Source: CAVVNC01 sp963750015
Lineage (GTDB): Bacteria > Desulfobacterota > Syntrophorhabdia > Syntrophorhabdales > WCHB1-27
Length of the DNA stretch: 64,000 bases
NCBI GenBank assembly: GCA_963750015.1
Contig: CAVVPU010000063.1
Coordinates: forward strand, 1 to 64,000
Direction: 5' to 3'
Shown here: piece after piece, positions 16,751 through 24,119 of the stretch
Position numbering within the stretch: position 1 is the first letter of the stretch
Layout: every line of letters begins with the position of its first letter
Notes under the pieces: model-generated
The model's input: the letters and a program-made list of their open reading frames with translations, nothing else
The model's database searches: none
Told to the model about the DNA's origin: nothing
Program-made: the position numbers and the translations under genes

Positions 16751-16990
16751 CTAACCACCCGAAGACGGTCTGAACAATGCGACCTCATCGCCCTCTTCGA
16801 GAACATGCGTGCCTTGGACCACTGCCTCGTTGACCGCTATTATGACATCCAGGTCCCCTGGCAGACCGAGCTCGTCTACAAGCTCCTGAACCGTTTGACC
16901 AATTCTCGCGGATCTCCGTATAACGAATTTTCCCCTGTAGGCCGGGAGGTAGTGACCCAGGTTCCCCCACAGTTTTACCACCACTTCCAA
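16751..16990 (-). CDS. MoaD/ThiS-family sulfur-carrier protein
   Basis: The 79-residue beta-grasp protein ends in the di-glycine tail SSGG that is adenylated and thiocarboxylated in MoaD and ThiS. Other family marks are VVVKLWGNLGHYLP at the start and EGDEVALFRPSSGG at the end. It overlaps the 3' end of the iron alcohol dehydrogenase gene by 16 bases and is in the same run as a molybdenum hydroxylase subunit. This suggests a dedicated carrier for the dithiolene sulfur of the cofactor used by that enzyme, although a ThiS-like or AOR-linked role is equally possible. No cognate MoeB-type adenylyltransferase or MoaE is nearby. Confidence 0.85.
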   Translation of the reverse strand: MEVVVKLWGNLGHYLPAYRGKFVIRRSARIGQTVQELVDELGLPGDLDVIIAVNEAVVQGTHVLEEGDEVALFRPSSGG

Positions 16991-18192
16991 TCATGGCCTC
17001 CTGATTCGGGTCTATAACTTCGGCCGTACGCGTCGACAGCCTTCAATGCGGCGAGTATCAGGTGACTGTCGAAGAATCTCCCTTCTTTGTCGCCTTCCCT
17101 GGAGGCCCCGCTCATCGAGCGTATCAGTATGTCCCTGGATGCGGCGTCAGCGACGGTTCCCAGTATTTCGTCGCCCTTCTCCTCAAGAGTGAGCTCGTCG
17201 AAGGTGGTCGGCAGACCGACCTCTTTATAGAAGCCGAACATGGCGTCCAGGAAGGCCGGTTCCCTCGATTCGAGCACAAGCTGGGTCAGCGTGCCGAAGG
17301 CCACCGTCTCGCCGTGAAACCGGGACTCCCGAAAACTGTTGTGGACATGCTCGAAAGCGTTTCCAATTGCGTGGGCCGCCGAAAGACCGCCGCTCTGAAA
17401 ACCAAGGCCGGAAAGCAGGATGTTGGCTTCAGTCACCGCTTCTATGGCCGGGCCTGCGACGTGGGCCTCTGCTTCCACCTTCGCCTTGACGCCGTATTCC
17501 ATCACAATCTCGAAACAAAGCTTCGCCAGAGCCCTGGCTGTCCTCGTACTTTGAGCGCGCAGGGAGACGGTCGGCGTCGACGTCCTGAAACACATATCGG
17601 CTTCGAAGTAGGTCGCAAGGGCATCACCCATGCCTGCCACGAGCAACCGGACAGGGGACCTGGCAATCACTGCGGTGTCGACGAAGACCATCAGAGGGTT
17701 GGTGGGAAGGGAGAGGAGGGCCTCCGTGGTTCCGTCTTCTTTGTGGACGAGGGAAGAGGCTGAAGTCGACGCATCGGTGGCTGCGACGGTGGGTATGTTG
17801 ATACAGGGCACGCCTGCCCCGAAATGCTCGATGCGCTCCGGGGGTGTCTTCGTCACATCCGTCACGGTCCCTGCCGCCGCGCACCGGCCGGCGTCTATGG
17901 TCTTACCGCCGCCGCAATTGATAATGGCATCATGATCCCCACTCAGACAGGCCTGCTTTATCCGCTCTATCTCTTTTCGCGTGCACTCCCCGCCGAAATC
18001 GACAAAGGCATATCGGATCCCGCAGGCGGAAAGGCTTTTCGTGAGAGCCGGCTCTACTGCCCTCTTTCCACTTTTCGATGCGAGGACCAGGGGGTTTGTG
18101 ATCCCCAGCGCCTGAAGCTGCTCACCCAGGCTGAAGAGAGCGTCCGGCCCCTGGACGTATCTCAAAGGCGCTGCAAAGATACTGATAGCCAT
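16975..18192 (-). CDS. Iron-containing alcohol dehydrogenase, glycerol dehydrogenase-like
   Basis: The 405-residue protein belongs to the GldA-like branch of the iron/zinc alcohol dehydrogenases: an N-terminal NAD-binding half with the GGGKTIDAGR motif near residue 93 and VPCINIPTVAATDASTSAS near 128, and an all-helical metal-binding half with a metal-ligand Asp (GMGDALATYFEAD) and His ligands (SAAHAIGNAFEH and FHGETVAFG). It oxidises a primary or vicinal alcohol with NAD+. It lies 23 bases downstream of the molybdenum hydroxylase gene and overlaps the MoaD-like gene, so the three are likely one transcript; alcohol-to-aldehyde-to-acid chemistry would be consistent with that pairing. Confidence 0.88.
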   Translation of the reverse strand: MAISIFAAPLRYVQGPDALFSLGEQLQALGITNPLVLASKSGKRAVEPALTKSLSACGIRYAFVDFGGECTRKEIERIKQACLSGDHDAIINCGGGKTIDAGRCAAAGTVTDVTKTPPERIEHFGAGVPCINIPTVAATDASTSASSLVHKEDGTTEALLSLPTNPLMVFVDTAVIARSPVRLLVAGMGDALATYFEADMCFRTSTPTVSLRAQSTRTARALAKLCFEIVMEYGVKAKVEAEAHVAGPAIEAVTEANILLSGLGFQSGGLSAAHAIGNAFEHVHNSFRESRFHGETVAFGTLTQLVLESREPAFLDAMFGFYKEVGLPTTFDELTLEEKGDEILGTVADAASRDILIRSMSGASREGDKEGRFFDSHLILAALKAVDAYGRSYRPESGGHDWKWW

Positions 18193-18215
18193 GCGACTTC
18201 CCTCCTCAACGATTA

Positions 18216-20639
18216 TTAAATCTTGCCGAGGGCCTCGAGCACCCTGTCAGGGGTGGCCGGCAAATCCACCCATTTGCCCAAGGCATTGTGAACGGCGGCA
18301 TAGAAGGCGAAAGGGACGACGGTCGCCACATCCTCACCGATGCCGACCGAGCCGTAAGGGCCGTAGCCCATGCCCGTTTCGACTATGATCGTATCTATGG
18401 GACCGCAGTCAAGCATGGTGTTGATCTTATAGTCGATGAGGTTCCCGTTGAGCACCACCCCGGTGACAGGGCAGTAAATGGTATCCTCGGTACGGACACG
18501 GCTCACACCCATGATCGACCCGCCATATTGCTGGCCCTCTACCGCGTCGGGATTGATCGCTTTGCCCACGTCGTTCGTGTTGACCACACGGGTCACCTCC
18601 ACTGCCCCTGTCTCAGTATCCACCTCCACTTCGACGAAGTGGGCCTGCCTGACGAAGACAGGCCTCGGGCCGGGCGTCGACATCTGCGATCCCTGCTGGT
18701 TCTGCCATCCCCACGCAAAGAGCGGCTCTGTAGAGCCTATATCCATCTTCCCCATGAAGAAAGCAGGACGGACGAGCTCCGATATGGTCATGCGCCGGCC
18801 GGGCTCTTTCTTCACGTAGATGACGCTCTCTTTGATATCGAGTTCGTCGGGCTCGCAGTCTTCGAAAGGAGGATAATAGCCCATGTCGGGCCGCTCGGTA
18901 ATCCTCGGTTTCGTCGCGATCTCGAGTATCTTCCTTCTGAGCTGCCTGGCCGCGTTTCGAACCGCATAGCCGTTAACGGTCAGGTTGGTCGAAGCGTCGG
19001 GAGTCATGGGTGTGAAGCCCGCCTCCTCGAAGGGCCGGTAGCTCACGTCCTCGTACCGAAGTCCCAGCTCGTCGGCGGCGATCTGGCAATATGCGGTCTC
19101 TGCGGCAACTCCATTGTCGCAGCGCTGGCCGAGTATCCTAGCCGATCCGTCGTCGCGCTCGATCCTGATGCCCACGGCCCCTGCACCGCTCGAATCGCTC
19201 CACTCATGGGTGAAGGTGAAACCGATCCCGTGCATTTTCCCATTGGGGAGGCATCCGGTCCCGGGCAGGTGCCATTTCCTGTCCCATTCTATGGCCTTCT
19301 TGCCTGCCTCTATGCATTCCCTCAGGCTGTCCCTCGGCTCGAAGCCTAAGGCGGTTTTCAACTCGGACAGCTCTGCCATGGGCTTGCCTTCCAATCCATC
19401 GTTCTTCAGGGCCACTTCCGTCGGGTCCATCTTGAGGGCCTCTGCCACGCGGTTCAAGACCGCCGAAAGGCAAAAGACGTTCGACAACTGCTCGCACCGG
19501 ATCGCGGTGCCGACCATGATGTTGAGGGCGGCCCCGTTGAACTCCTGAAGCACGTGCTCTACCCTCGTGTTCTCAAGGAAATGGGCGAGATGAGAGAACC
19601 CCTTTCTCGCAAACCAGGACGTGCCGGCTACCGCGGTGATGGTCCCATCATTCTTGAAGCCTACCTTTATATGATAGCGCGCGTTATCGATGCCTGCCCC
19701 GGCGAAATCCTCCCGCCTCGTGAACTGCCATCTTATCGGCCTGCCTGTTCTTTTAGACAGAACTCCTGCGATGATATTGGGCTGCATGTTGAGGGCCATC
19801 TGCGACCAGCCGCCGAAAGTGCCGCCCTGGTAAAGGCAATGGAGCGTCACCTGACTCACGGGAACCTTGAAATACTCCGCTATCTGGCGCTTCGAAAGAT
19901 GGGGACGCTGGTGCTTCAACCAAAGCTCCGGGTTGTTGCCGTTCCACCTGAAAAGCCCGTTGGGCCTTTCCGGCCCGACCCAGGTCTCCTTGTCCCGCCT
20001 CATCCTGAATTCGATGACCCTGTCCGCCTGCCTGAAACCCTCTTCGGGGTTTCCATGAACGACCCTTGCCTCCCGCTGTCCCGAAGGGACGACGAAATTA
20101 CTCTTGGGGAACTGCTCGGGGATGGAAAGAGGGGCGCCGGGCTTGAGCGCTTCTTCCTGGTCCAGGTTGAAGGGGCGCTCCTCCCAGTCTATATTCACGA
20201 GCTTCAACGCAGCGTTTGCGATGTCTTCCGTTTCCGCTGCCACGGCCACTCCCATGGGCATTCCCTGCCAGTAGCCGACACGATTCAGAACCGGCTGGTA
20301 CCCGTCGACGCCTCTTCCGAAATGGCCGCTCACGTCGGCTTTTTCCGGTAGTTCGGGATCGTCGTATCTCAGTATGGCCCTTACCCCCGGCAACAGCGAT
20401 GCCCTGCCCGTGTCCATGCTCCTGATTCGGGCATGTGGAAATGGGCACGTGAGGATCCTCAGCCAGAGCTGGCCGGGGAGCTGGACATCAGCCGTGTACA
20501 TGGCATAGCCCGTCGCTTTTTCAAGGCCGTCCTTTCGCTTCACCCGGGTACCGATAGCCCGGTACTCGTCCAGGGGATACCTGTCCGCCTTCATGCTGTT
20601 TTCCGGCGCGATCGTTCCTTCTCTATCGTCCCGGTTCAT
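18216..20639 (-). CDS. Xanthine dehydrogenase-family molybdopterin-binding (large) subunit
   Basis: The 807-residue protein is a full-length large subunit of the molybdenum hydroxylase family. It starts with the usual IGTRVKRKDGLEKATGYAMY segment, has the glycine-rich GGTFGGWSQMALN molybdopterin loop near residue 270, and ends with GIGEDVATVVPFAFYAAVHN, whose Glu is the catalytic base. These enzymes hydroxylate aldehydes, purines or aromatic acids in the cytoplasm and normally need a [2Fe-2S] small subunit and an FAD subunit. Neither is adjacent, so electrons must leave through partners encoded elsewhere. GGGAGGAACAG before the ATG at 20639 supports this start. The substrate is not predictable; neighbours suggest an aldehyde. 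Confidence 0.9.
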   Translation of the reverse strand: MNRDDREGTIAPENSMKADRYPLDEYRAIGTRVKRKDGLEKATGYAMYTADVQLPGQLWLRILTCPFPHARIRSMDTGRASLLPGVRAILRYDDPELPEKADVSGHFGRGVDGYQPVLNRVGYWQGMPMGVAVAAETEDIANAALKLVNIDWEERPFNLDQEEALKPGAPLSIPEQFPKSNFVVPSGQREARVVHGNPEEGFRQADRVIEFRMRRDKETWVGPERPNGLFRWNGNNPELWLKHQRPHLSKRQIAEYFKVPVSQVTLHCLYQGGTFGGWSQMALNMQPNIIAGVLSKRTGRPIRWQFTRREDFAGAGIDNARYHIKVGFKNDGTITAVAGTSWFARKGFSHLAHFLENTRVEHVLQEFNGAALNIMVGTAIRCEQLSNVFCLSAVLNRVAEALKMDPTEVALKNDGLEGKPMAELSELKTALGFEPRDSLRECIEAGKKAIEWDRKWHLPGTGCLPNGKMHGIGFTFTHEWSDSSGAGAVGIRIERDDGSARILGQRCDNGVAAETAYCQIAADELGLRYEDVSYRPFEEAGFTPMTPDASTNLTVNGYAVRNAARQLRRKILEIATKPRITERPDMGYYPPFEDCEPDELDIKESVIYVKKEPGRRMTISELVRPAFFMGKMDIGSTEPLFAWGWQNQQGSQMSTPGPRPVFVRQAHFVEVEVDTETGAVEVTRVVNTNDVGKAINPDAVEGQQYGGSIMGVSRVRTEDTIYCPVTGVVLNGNLIDYKINTMLDCGPIDTIIVETGMGYGPYGSVGIGEDVATVVPFAFYAAVHNALGKWVDLPATPDRVLEALGKI

Positions 20640-20725
20640 CTGTTCCTCCCTGAGAAGGACGGCAGCCCTTTCGAAAGCCGCGAGTCAGCCTTCGTCCTCC
20701 TCTCTTTTTCCGGCGAGCCTCCTCG

Positions 20726-21514
20726 TCAGCCCTGAATCGAGTAGCCCCCGTCCACGGCTATGGCTGCGCCGGTGATAAAATCGGATGCCCTGCCGGCGAG
20801 GAAGACGGCGCACCCGGCAATATCCTCAATCTCTCCCCAGCGGCCGGCGGGTGTTCTGGCCGCCACTCTTCGCTCAAGGTCCGGGTCGTTCTCTTTGGCC
20901 CTGATCGAAAGCTCCGTGTTGATCCATCCCGGCATGATGCAATTAACCTGAATACCATACTTAGCCCATCCCGAGGCCAGGCCCCGGGTCAGCTGGAGCA
21001 CACCCCCCTTGCTCGCTCCGTAGACGGCGAAGGGTCCGACGCCCATGACCGAGGTCATGGAGCCGACGCTTATTATCTTACCTCCGCCTGCTTTCGCCAT
21101 GACGGGTCGGACTTCTTTCGCGGCAAGAAAAAAGCTGCGGAGGTTCGTGTCGATGATCTCATCCCACTTGGAAACAGGCATCTCTTCAGGCATTACTCCG
21201 CCGCTCGGTATGCCCGCGTTGCACACGAGGATGTCGATGCGGCCGAACCTGTGGAGGGCCTCTTCGATCATCACTTTGTTGTCCTGTTCCTGCCGCACGT
21301 CGACTTTGACGGCGAGCACGTCGACGCCGAAGTCGCGCCTGATTCCGGTTACTGTTTCCGATTCTTCCCCTGTTTTCACGAAGGCGATGTCCCCGATCAC
21401 AATATTCGCCCCTGCACGAGCGAGGGCCCTCGCAATCCCCTTGCCGATGCCCTTGTTGCCGCCCGTCACTATGGCCAGCTTGCCGTCCAAACTGAACATA
21501 TCGCTTCTCTCCAT
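20726..21514 (-). CDS. Short-chain dehydrogenase/reductase
   Basis: The 262-residue protein is a classical SDR: TGGNKGIGKGIA (NAD(P)-binding, near residue 16), NAG in LVCNAGIPSGG, the catalytic Ser in SVGSMTS, and YxxxK in YGASKGGVLQ. It probably oxidises a secondary alcohol or reduces a keto group of a substrate shared with the downstream genes. The start at 21514 has GGAGG with seven bases of spacing; an upstream open frame to 21694 is not protein-like. It is the first gene of the minus-strand run leading to the transporter. A TATAAT-like box at 21668-21673 is the only promoter hint and lacks a well-spaced -35. Confidence 0.9.
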   Translation of the reverse strand: MERSDMFSLDGKLAIVTGGNKGIGKGIARALARAGANIVIGDIAFVKTGEESETVTGIRRDFGVDVLAVKVDVRQEQDNKVMIEEALHRFGRIDILVCNAGIPSGGVMPEEMPVSKWDEIIDTNLRSFFLAAKEVRPVMAKAGGGKIISVGSMTSVMGVGPFAVYGASKGGVLQLTRGLASGWAKYGIQVNCIMPGWINTELSIRAKENDPDLERRVAARTPAGRWGEIEDIAGCAVFLAGRASDFITGAAIAVDGGYSIQG

Positions 21515-22036
21515 TACGAAACCTCCAGGGGGACACGGGCAGGGCGCCTTATGGGGCGGTTTCTTTCTTCGCCTCTCTTTATCGAGCGATGGAACGGGCG
21601 GCCCTTGTTCCTCCCCATACGATGGGTTAATGGTCGATAAACCGCCACCCACATCTAACTCGACTATATTATACCTTGTCAAGTACACCAGCAATACCGG
21701 GGACTTCGCAGATCGGAAAAGGTGATTAAAGTCGTGCTGAAAGGAAGTTTGAAGCGGCTCTCCGCAAAATGCCGGGCAGACTCCTTTCGGAAGGCAGACG
21801 CCGAGACTGTACCTGGTGATGAACCGGGGAATTGGTCACTCTTTGACGCTCAAGAGGACTTTTATGTTGTACTATCAATATGTCAGGTTATAATTTAACT
21901 GAGTTAAATAACAGACCTTATCGATTCATTTTGTTATTGACCGCCGTATTTTACGGAATACGGCTAATTCCGACGATAACTTTCATTTTGAATTGGTTCG
22001 ATCGTTTGATTCGATTGTCCGATTGCTTAGTTCGAT
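21515..22036. other. Intergenic spacer without recognised gene
   Basis: No coding region is supported here. The stretch from about 21880 to 22010 is distinctly AT-rich compared with the window. It lies between the 5' end of the SDR operon and the 3' end of the tRNA gene, so it should hold the SDR promoter and the tRNA terminator, but I cannot place either with confidence. Confidence 0.4.
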
Positions 22037-22113
22037 TGGTGGGCCGCGAAGGATTCGAACCTTCGACCTCCTGATTAAGAGTCAGCTGCTCTACCGGACT
22101 GAGCTAGCGGCCC
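22037..22113 (-). tRNA. tRNA-Lys (CUU anticodon)
   Basis: On the minus strand GGGCCGC and GCGGCCC form a perfect seven-pair acceptor stem; the D arm is GCTC/GAGC, the anticodon loop CTCTTAA gives anticodon CTT, the variable region is AGGTC and the T arm is GAAGG-TTCGAAT-CCTTC. The 3' ACCA is encoded in the genome (22037-22040). One mismatch (G-G) closes the anticodon stem at its outer pair. Confidence 0.95.
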
Positions 22114-22125
22114 ATCGAGACTATT

Positions 22126-22154
22126 CTTATAGCACAACGTCTCCAGGAATTCAA
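22126..22154 (-). promoter_or_regulatory. Promoter of tRNA-Lys
   Basis: On the minus strand TTGAAT (22149-22154), 17 bases, then TATAAG (22126-22131) end 12 bases before the first base of the tRNA. The spacing fits a sigma70-type promoter with a short leader. Confidence 0.6.
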
Positions 22155-22301
22155 ACCTTTCTCCTTCCCTTCGAACCTACTTTCCCGATTCGCGTCCGTC
22201 AAGTCGCAGGCGAGGCAATCTCCTCCCCTGGACAGCCGAAAAGAGGCACGTGAAAAAGAGCACGAAAATTGATTGACTATTGGATACGCTCATGTTACAA
22301 A

Positions 22302-22562
22302 ATGGTACTCGCCATGGCGGCAGACGATAAGAATGACAAACGAGAGATGTATTCCGCCTTCATGACGTACGGGACCCTCGGGATCGAGATGGGGCTTTCT
22401 CTGGCAATAGGCCTCGGCATCGGTTATGTCCTTGACCATCGGTTCAAAACATCACCGATCTTCACGATCTTGTTTATAATCTTCGGCCTCGTTGCCGGGA
22501 TGAAGCGGTTATACACGCTTTGGAAGAGAATAGAAAAAGATGAGAGAAACGACAACCAGTGA
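22302..22562 (+). CDS. atpZ: AtpZ/AtpI-like small membrane protein
   Basis: The protein of about 86 residues has a charged N-terminus and two membrane helices (GTLGIEMGLSLAIGLGIGYVLD and FTILFIIFGLVAGMKRLY), the layout of the AtpZ/AtpI family found at the head of ATP synthase operons, where it helps c-ring assembly or ion supply. The start is uncertain: ATG at 22302, ATG at 22314 and TTG at 22269 are all in frame and none has a good ribosome binding site. It overlaps the next gene by 23 bases. Confidence 0.75.
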   Translation: MVLAMAADDKNDKREMYSAFMTYGTLGIEMGLSLAIGLGIGYVLDHRFKTSPIFTILFIIFGLVAGMKRLYTLWKRIEKDERNDNQ

Positions 22563-22980
22563 GGTCGAACGGGTAAACGTCACGATCCTCGTGCTCGGCT
22601 CCCTTGCCTCACTCGCCATTATGCGCGATTTCCAGCATTTTTTCAGCTTCGCCGTGGCAAGTGCCATCGTCACCCTTAATTTCCGCTACCTAAGGAAGAT
22701 TATGGAAGGCTTTTTCTCCATGGCCGTCGACAAACAAGGAGAAGGGGCCTCAGATGTGGCTCCGGAGGCGCTTCGCGCAATATCCAAGGCGGACCTTTTT
22801 ATCAAGCTCCCCATAAAGTTCCTTGTTCTCATCGCTCTGGTGGTCGTGGTTGTCATCTGGGGAAACGTGAACATACTGTTTTTCATCATCGGCCTTTCGA
22901 CGGTATTCCTGTCGATCGTGATCAGTCAGATTGCAGGCACCTTTATCCCCGGGGTAAGGAGGAAAGAAGATGGGGCATGA
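22540..22980 (+). CDS. atpI: ATP synthase subunit I-like membrane protein
   Basis: The 146-residue protein has four hydrophobic segments and a charged linker (VDKQGEGASDVAPEALRAIS near the middle), consistent with the poorly conserved AtpI proteins that help assemble the c ring. It overlaps atpZ upstream and atpB downstream by 11 bases, so it belongs to the same translation unit. Recognition rests on topology and position rather than motifs. Confidence 0.75.
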   Translation: MRETTTSEVERVNVTILVLGSLASLAIMRDFQHFFSFAVASAIVTLNFRYLRKIMEGFFSMAVDKQGEGASDVAPEALRAISKADLFIKLPIKFLVLIALVVVVVIWGNVNILFFIIGLSTVFLSIVISQIAGTFIPGVRRKEDGA

Positions 22981-23662
22981 AACATTCACCTGGGTTTCCC
23001 TCATTCCAGGACTGTCTAAGTACCCTCACGTCGGCAATAGCCTCATCGTATCGGTCATATTGTTGGTGGTCTTTATCACCGGTTACATTCAGCTCAAGAA
23101 GACCGCGGAAGAGGTAGTCCCCGACCAGCGCCTTACCTTCAGGAACTTCTGTGAGATCCTTGTCGAGTTGATTCTTCGGCTCGTGGATGACACCATGGGC
23201 CCTTACGGGAGAAGGTTCATGCTCCTCGTGGGGACCCTCGGCATCTTTATCCTTTTCAACAATCTCTCCGGTATCGTTCCCGGTTTCGAGCCGGCTACGA
23301 GCAACGTCAACACGACCTTCGCCTGCTCTCTCACCGTCTTCGTCATGACCCACTACTACGGAGTGAAGCAGCACGGCATCAAGTATCTCAAGACTTTCAT
23401 GGGCCCCATATGGTGGCTTGCGCCGTTGATGATCCCCATCGAGATCATCAGTCACATTTCCCGCCCCCTTTCGCTGGGTTTGAGGCTTTTCGGCAACGTG
23501 ACGGGAGACCACCTGGTGACCGGCATATTCTTTCTCTTGATTCCTCTCGCCCTGCCGCTGGTCGGCATGGTTCTGGGCACCTTCGTGGCCGTTGTTCAGG
23601 CTTACGTGTTCGTGCTCTTATCAATGACCTATTTTACGGGAGCCATTTCCGAAGAACATTAA
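22970..23662 (+). CDS. atpB: ATP synthase Fo subunit a
   Basis: The 230-residue integral membrane protein shows the subunit a signature around the stator arginine (PLSLGLRLFGNVTGDHLVTG near residue 165) and the conserved last helix with QAYVFVLLSMTYF. This Arg separates the two ion half-channels and interacts with the c-subunit carboxylate. The N-terminal TWVSLIPGL and the charged ELILRLVDDTMGP loop are typical of the shorter a subunits of anaerobes. It is followed 27 bases later by atpE. Confidence 0.95.
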   Translation: MGHETFTWVSLIPGLSKYPHVGNSLIVSVILLVVFITGYIQLKKTAEEVVPDQRLTFRNFCEILVELILRLVDDTMGPYGRRFMLLVGTLGIFILFNNLSGIVPGFEPATSNVNTTFACSLTVFVMTHYYGVKQHGIKYLKTFMGPIWWLAPLMIPIEIISHISRPLSLGLRLFGNVTGDHLVTGIFFLLIPLALPLVGMVLGTFVAVVQAYVFVLLSMTYFTGAISEEH

Positions 23663-23689
23663 ACTTACTCTCAAAGGGGGTGACATAAC

Positions 23690-24031
23690 ATGAAAAGATC
23701 ACTTACGGTTATCATGCTTCTCGGTGCATTCGTCATGCTGTCCTACGGGATCGCCATGGCGGCGGAAGGCGGCGCAGCGGCACCGGCGGCAGGATTGGAC
23801 CCGATCGTCAAGGCATGTATCGCCATCGCGGCGGGTATCGGTCTCGGCATCGCGGCTCTGGGCGGCGGCATCGGCCAGGGCAGGGCAATAGCCTCTGCTC
23901 TCGACAGTATCGGCAGGAACCCGGGGGCTGCAGGAAAGATCATGGGTCCCATGATTCTCGGTCTTGCAATTATCGAATCTCTGGTAATATACTCCCTGGT
24001 AATCTCACTGCTTCTCTTCTTCAAGCTCTAG
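23690..24031 (+). CDS. atpE: ATP synthase Fo subunit c, with Na+-type binding residues and signal-like N-terminus
   Basis: The 113-residue protein consists of a signal-peptide-like leader (MKRSLTVIMLLGAFVMLSYG, then AMAAEGG) followed by the two-helix c hairpin. The residues that bind Na+ in Ilyobacter tartaricus are present at matching spacing: Gln63 (GIGQG), Glu96 and Ser97 (IIES) and Tyr101, with Leu in place of the Thr that follows Ser. This points to a Na+-driven or dual-specific ring. The gene is preceded by a strong GGGGGTGA site and followed by a terminator at 24045. The F1 and b/b' genes are not here, so the ATP synthase is split over at least two loci. Confidence 0.93.
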   Translation: MKRSLTVIMLLGAFVMLSYGIAMAAEGGAAAPAAGLDPIVKACIAIAAGIGLGIAALGGGIGQGRAIASALDSIGRNPGAAGKIMGPMILGLAIIESLVIYSLVISLLLFFKL

Positions 24032-24044
24032 AAAGTCTTATCCA

Positions 24045-24081
24045 ATGGGGGCAGACGGTGATGATCTGTCCCCATTTTTTT
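24045..24081 (+). terminator. Rho-independent terminator after atpE
   Basis: ATGGGG-G-CAGA pairs with TCTG-T-CCCCAT around a nine-base loop and is followed by seven T. It closes the Fo operon. Confidence 0.88.
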
Positions 24082-24119
24082 ATCCTCTCTTACTTGCTTA
24101 TGTACTCCCCTTAAGCCGT

